This document shows positions 22,937-26,213 of a stretch of DNA of 26,213 nt, one piece after another. Source of the DNA: Lachnospiraceae bacterium (GTDB lineage: Bacteria > Bacillota > Clostridia > Lachnospirales > Lachnospiraceae); assembly GCA_024691145.1 (NCBI GenBank), contig JAILNW010000177.1:1-26213 (forward strand). Reading direction: 5' to 3'. A model generated the notes under the pieces. It was given only the letters and a program-made list of their open reading frames with translations. It searched no databases and was not told where the DNA came from. Numbering within the stretch: the stretch's first letter is position 1; every line of letters begins with the position of its first letter. The position numbers and the translations under genes are program-made.

Positions 22937-25930
22937 ATGCATAGCAAACACTATAAATTAATTCAGTCAATCATTGAACAGCAGAAAAATAATAAAGTAA
23001 AAATGGCTTTAGTTAATACAATTAATGATACACCTCTTGATATGCTGCATAAGACAGAGATATTTGATGATGATAAATACTATTACTATCACACATTTTC
23101 GCCATCAGATATTAAAGAACCTTATGAGCCTTTTCTTAGTTTGATAAAAGAAGCTTACTATAAATTCTTTGCTGAAACATATTCTGTTGAAGAGTTTTTG
23201 AATGTATGTGATGTATATCCATACGTAAATAATATATTTATATCTTATTTTGAAACAGGTTATTGTGAATTTGATGCCATTCCGACAATGATTGGCGGTC
23301 AGAGAGAATACAATGCAAAAAGATTTGTTTCGTCTATTTCTGGTATTTTAAGTTATATTGCAAATTATAAAAATATATGTATTGTTCTTCAGGATTTGCA
23401 TTATTGTGGTTTTTCAACAATAACTCTGCTTTTTGATTTAATTAATACATATATTTCCTCTGGAAATATTATAATAATAGCCACATTTTGTGATAAAGTA
23501 TCTATTTCAGAACATTTATCTGCTTTTTATAATGAGCTTATAAATTACTGTGATAAAAGGGAGCTTGTTTTTGAAATCACAGAAAACTATACACAGATTC
23601 CTGACTTTTCTCAGGTCAAACATTATACTGCTGACATAAACCGAATTAATGATGATCTTAAAAAGATAAAAAGCCTTTTAGACTCATTTGCTTTTGAGCA
23701 GGCAAATCATTATATCAGAGCATTGCATAAATTTATATCAAATCTTGATGAAGATGACTTGTCACAGATAACTAATCAGCAAAAGTTAAAAATATATATG
23801 TATTATACTTTGTGTAATATATATTCCCATAATTATAAACAGGCACATTTACTGATAGATACCTACAGACTTACTCTTCCTACAGTGGATTATAATTCTC
23901 CTGAATTAATTAAGGACAGAGACCTTCTCCTTGGTTTGTATTATACTAACCTTCTATATTGTATTATTGAATATTATCAGGGAAATAACGAGCTTGCAAT
24001 TGAAGATTCCCGTCAGTGTAAAAATGTAGCAAGAATCCTTGCAGATGAACGTCTTGAATTTAAGGCTTCTACTTTAGAGGATTTTCATAACCTGTATTCA
24101 TTTACATATATTTCCCCACCAGATAAGAATTCAACTTATGTTAAGGAAATGGTTAGAAAATCTTTAAAACTTGGATATATAGATGCTGCTATTATATACA
24201 TAACATTATTTTATGAAATAGATGAACAAACTTTAAGAGCCATTGACAGAGGCGAGTCTTTCTCATATTTTGAAAAAGCTGTCCAATATGCAATCAGCAT
24301 TGATAATATACATTTATTGCAGCATATGCATAACTATAAGAATATGTATGCCTACAATTATCAGTGTTATAATACCGTTAAAAAATGTACTATCCTTTGT
24401 AATCAGTATATTAAAAAATATTCTGACAAGTTTATGGAGGTTGGATTTAATTACGCTCTTAAAGAGGATTATGCACATGCATTTCTTATACATAACCAGA
24501 ATATAATCAGTAATTATAACAAATATATAGAGAATAAAACAAAAACAAAACCAATTCAGGATGAGAACCTTAATATATTCTATCTTTCCGAGATATGTAT
24601 TATTATGCTGGATATTGTTAAGGATTCTATAAACAATCATTGTTATGAAGATGCAGAGAAATATATTTTATCATGTCTTACTTTAATGCATAATATTAAC
24701 AAACCTCTTATATTTAATGCTACTTATGGACTTCTTTACAGTTTTGGTGCCTACTGCAGCATTAAGATGAATCTTGTTTATAAGAGTTATACTTATATGA
24801 ATAATGCCACTAATTACTACAGCTACAGGTTTGAAACACCTGATTATGCAAAAATGCGTGATTATGGCCACCTTTTCCAGTATTATATTGCTAAGGGTAC
24901 AATAAATTGTTACGATGAATATTATGACGAAGCAGCTGAATGTTTTGCAAAGGCAAGAAAGTTATATGAAGACTCTCCTCAGTTGTTCCTTCTTGATTAT
25001 GAAATGCTTTGTATAGAGGAAGCTAATCTTTATAACAAACAGCGAATGTATGAAGAAGAAAGAAATGTTCTTACTGATTGTCTTGATTTTTATATTAAGA
25101 ACAAAATGCCCAGAAAGACACAGCAGCTGGAAATGATGTTAGAACACCAGCATTATGATGATTATTATACTGACTATAAACTTAAAGGTATTTTCTTAGA
25201 TGAGATACTTCGTGCTTCAAGGGATGAATATAATGATTATATTAATTCTGAAGAAACAAAAAACTCTTTCTTCTTAAGCAACTGGAGAAAGAATATTAAC
25301 TCATTTAACAGAACAATAGACAGTCTTAATAAAAACACAATGAATACATTAAAAAATGTTTTCGACATGAGTCATGCGCTTTATGTTGATACCCATGGAA
25401 CCACTAACATTATACTTTACAATGATATAAAACTAGATGATGAACATTGCTTTATAGCAAACTTAAGAGATTATTTTACAGCTAATCCTTATGCTGTTTA
25501 CCTTACAAGACTTGAAAATGATTTTTATAAACTTTCATCATTACTTAAGCCTTTGCAGTTAAATACTATTGATGAAATAATAATTGTACCAATATTTAAA
25601 AACAGCAAGTTATGCCGTATTTGCCTTATGTATAGTAATATACTGGATATTCTTGCAATTAACGTGTACAGAAGCCTGTTTGACAAAAGACTTGATATTA
25701 TTGAAATGGCACTTTGCTATCTGTATGATGCTGAAGAAAATCTTCTTAACAAAAACAAATTAAAAGACTATGAACTGCTTTTATCTGTGGTTCAGGAATA
25801 TATAAGTGAAAGTGTTACAGAATTCAAATACATTGTAAGAGATGGTAAGGAACCAACGGATACTGTTGACAGAATTAATGAACTTATTGAAAACGGCAGT
25901 GGTCTGTTAATAAACAGAAACGAAATGTAA
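22937..25930 (+). CDS. Large STAND/AAA-like regulatory protein without a recognisable P-loop, with helical repeats and GAF-like C-terminus
   Basis: The product has 997 residues. The N-terminal 230 residues resemble the NTPase part of AAA-16/STAND regulators (as in PknK- and adenylate cyclase-linked ATPases). EPYEPFLSLI (62-71) and ICIVLQDLHYCGFSTITLL (147-165) align by eye with their YxPF and Walker B (hhhhDDLHWAD-SL-LL) blocks, and IIIIATF (178-184) with sensor 1. The P-loop is not visible: where GxxGxGKT should stand (about 23-35) is ALVNTINDTPLDML, and the first Walker B acid is Gln153. The middle (about 235-770) is helical and TPR-like, for example YYDEAAECFAKARKLYE. Residues about 800-940 look GAF-like. 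No HTH, cyclase or kinase output domain is present. The ATG at 22937 has AAAGGAGG 6 nt upstream; a TTG 45 bp earlier is unlikely. Codons look like its neighbours. Function unknown. Confidence 0.7.
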   Translation: MHSKHYKLIQSIIEQQKNNKVKMALVNTINDTPLDMLHKTEIFDDDKYYYYHTFSPSDIKEPYEPFLSLIKEAYYKFFAETYSVEEFLNVCDVYPYVNNIFISYFETGYCEFDAIPTMIGGQREYNAKRFVSSISGILSYIANYKNICIVLQDLHYCGFSTITLLFDLINTYISSGNIIIIATFCDKVSISEHLSAFYNELINYCDKRELVFEITENYTQIPDFSQVKHYTADINRINDDLKKIKSLLDSFAFEQANHYIRALHKFISNLDEDDLSQITNQQKLKIYMYYTLCNIYSHNYKQAHLLIDTYRLTLPTVDYNSPELIKDRDLLLGLYYTNLLYCIIEYYQGNNELAIEDSRQCKNVARILADERLEFKASTLEDFHNLYSFTYISPPDKNSTYVKEMVRKSLKLGYIDAAIIYITLFYEIDEQTLRAIDRGESFSYFEKAVQYAISIDNIHLLQHMHNYKNMYAYNYQCYNTVKKCTILCNQYIKKYSDKFMEVGFNYALKEDYAHAFLIHNQNIISNYNKYIENKTKTKPIQDENLNIFYLSEICIIMLDIVKDSINNHCYEDAEKYILSCLTLMHNINKPLIFNATYGLLYSFGAYCSIKMNLVYKSYTYMNNATNYYSYRFETPDYAKMRDYGHLFQYYIAKGTINCYDEYYDEAAECFAKARKLYEDSPQLFLLDYEMLCIEEANLYNKQRMYEEERNVLTDCLDFYIKNKMPRKTQQLEMMLEHQHYDDYYTDYKLKGIFLDEILRASRDEYNDYINSEETKNSFFLSNWRKNINSFNRTIDSLNKNTMNTLKNVFDMSHALYVDTHGTTNIILYNDIKLDDEHCFIANLRDYFTANPYAVYLTRLENDFYKLSSLLKPLQLNTIDEIIIVPIFKNSKLCRICLMYSNILDILAINVYRSLFDKRLDIIEMALCYLYDAEENLLNKNKLKDYELLLSVVQEYISESVTEFKYIVRDGKEPTDTVDRINELIENGSGLLINRNEM

Positions 25931-25960
25931 TCATGTTTGCAATAAAAAACAATATTTAAA

Positions 25961-25989
25961 TTGACTTTTAAAATAATATCATGTACTAT
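25961..25989 (+). promoter_or_regulatory. Sigma-A-like promoter of an orphan short transcript
   Basis: TTGACT (25961-25966, 5/6), 17 bp, TACTAT (25984-25989, 4/6). It lies 30 bp behind the stop of the 997-codon gene. The predicted start is near 25996, directly at the beginning of a folded segment and of a 34-codon frame. Confidence 0.55.
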
Positions 25990-25995
25990 ATTTCT

Positions 25996-26100
25996 ATGAT
26001 ATCAATGTTAGTTTTAACATTATCGGCTGGATATCCTATGCACTTTCAGTTTAATATATCGCAAGGTGCAGAATATAGTTTTGGTATTTTACCTCACTAA
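25996..26100 (+). CDS. Possible 34-residue leaderless small protein
   Basis: An ATG at 25996 coincides with the predicted transcription start of the promoter at 25961, and the frame runs to TAA at 26098-26100, 10 bp before a terminator hairpin. The peptide begins with a short hydrophobic stretch (MLVLTLSAG) and has no family I recognise. There is no Shine-Dalgarno, so translation would have to be leaderless. A frame of this length occurs by chance fairly often in AT-rich DNA. The RNA reading of the interval is equally possible. Confidence 0.2.
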   Translation: MISMLVLTLSAGYPMHFQFNISQGAEYSFGILPH

Positions 26101-26110
26101 CAAAATGGCA

Positions 26111-26136
26111 GGACTGGTAGTATTACCAGTCCTTTT
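26111..26136 (+). terminator. Intrinsic terminator
   Basis: A perfect 9-bp stem GGACTGGTA/TACCAGTCC (26111-26119 with 26124-26132) with a 4-nt loop is followed by TTTTCTAATTTT on the plus strand. On the minus strand the tail is TGCCATTTTG, much poorer. It ends the orphan transcript and any read-through from the 997-codon gene, and separates these from the convergent gene at 26146. Confidence 0.85.
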
Positions 26137-26145
26137 CTAATTTTA

Positions 26146-26213
26146 CTATTCAACTTCAATTCCTAAGTCCCATTTTGTCTGTGCTGTATTAACAGCCTCT
26201 TTTATTTTATCAA
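26146..26213 (-). CDS. C-terminal end of an unidentified protein (partial)
   Basis: An open minus-strand frame enters from the right edge and ends with TAG at 26146-26148. The visible 22 residues read KIKEAVNTAQTKWDLGIEVE at the end, with a helical, amphipathic look. This is too little to name a family. The frame is credited because it is open to the window edge, has typical codon use and ends just before a terminator hairpin. Confidence 0.5.
   Translation of the reverse strand, partial: DKIKEAVNTAQTKWDLGIEVE

Larger units (their letters stand above)
25996..26136 (+). ncRNA. Candidate small RNA of about 140 nt (or leaderless small mRNA)
   Basis: The interval runs from a predicted transcription start to an intrinsic terminator. 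It contains nested helices: GATATC at 25998-26003 with GATATC at 26030-26035; inside it AATGTTA (26004-26010) with TAACATT (26015-26021) and a 4-nt loop; then GCACTTT with AAGGTGC (7 bp including one G-U, in the 26039-26070 region). I do not recognise a known riboswitch or RNA family, and no plus-strand gene follows that it could control in cis. A 34-codon frame fills the same interval, see the separate entry. Confidence 0.4.

Overview
The window looks like the chromosome of a low-GC anaerobic Firmicute, most likely a Lachnospiraceae member (Lachnospira/Roseburia-like). This is inferred from a Gram-positive PolC-type replicase, AT-rich codon use, strong GGAGG ribosome binding sites and the gene order bactofilin-pyrH-frr-uppS-cdsA-dxr-rseP-ispG-polC. 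The species was not tested by any search.

Layout. (1) 1-399, minus strand: the 5' part of an IscB/IsrB-type element. It has a HEARO/omega-RNA-like structured RNA of about 290 nt followed by the first 34 codons of an RRXRR/PLMP-domain nuclease, cut by the window edge. It sits 12 bp behind the stop of an Hsp70 gene, directly after a strong orphan Shine-Dalgarno. (2) 412-18029, minus strand: eleven tightly packed genes that read as one long operon. In transcription order they are a bactofilin with a Pro/Glu-repeat tail, pyrH, frr, uppS, cdsA, dxr, rseP, ispG, polC, a 1077-residue J-domain/TPR protein and an HscC-type Hsp70. Good promoters precede the bactofilin and pyrH. (3) 18220-19149, plus strand: a diacylglycerol-kinase-family lipid kinase, divergent from the operon. 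(4) 19188-22795, minus strand: a HAD phosphatase, an XPD/DinG-like helicase with an N-terminal PD-(D/E)XK nuclease-like domain, and a DUF1292 protein with its own promoter and terminator. (5) 22937-25930, plus strand: a 997-residue STAND-like protein whose P-loop is not recognisable, with helical repeats and a GAF-like C-terminus. (6) 25961-26136, plus strand: a compact orphan transcription unit of about 140 nt (promoter, folded 5' end, terminator). It could be a small RNA or a leaderless 34-residue peptide gene. (7) 26146-26213, minus strand: the C-terminal end of an unidentified gene.

How the genes fit together. The large operon joins precursor supply (dxr and ispG of the MEP pathway, pyrH for pyrimidine nucleotides) to envelope lipid synthesis (uppS, cdsA), membrane proteolysis (rseP), ribosome recycling (frr), the replicative polymerase (polC) and a dedicated chaperone pair at its 3' end. 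The most unusual items are the J-domain/TPR plus HscC pair with a degenerate HPD motif, the IscB-type element inserted behind it, and the STAND-like pseudo-ATPase followed by the orphan small transcript.
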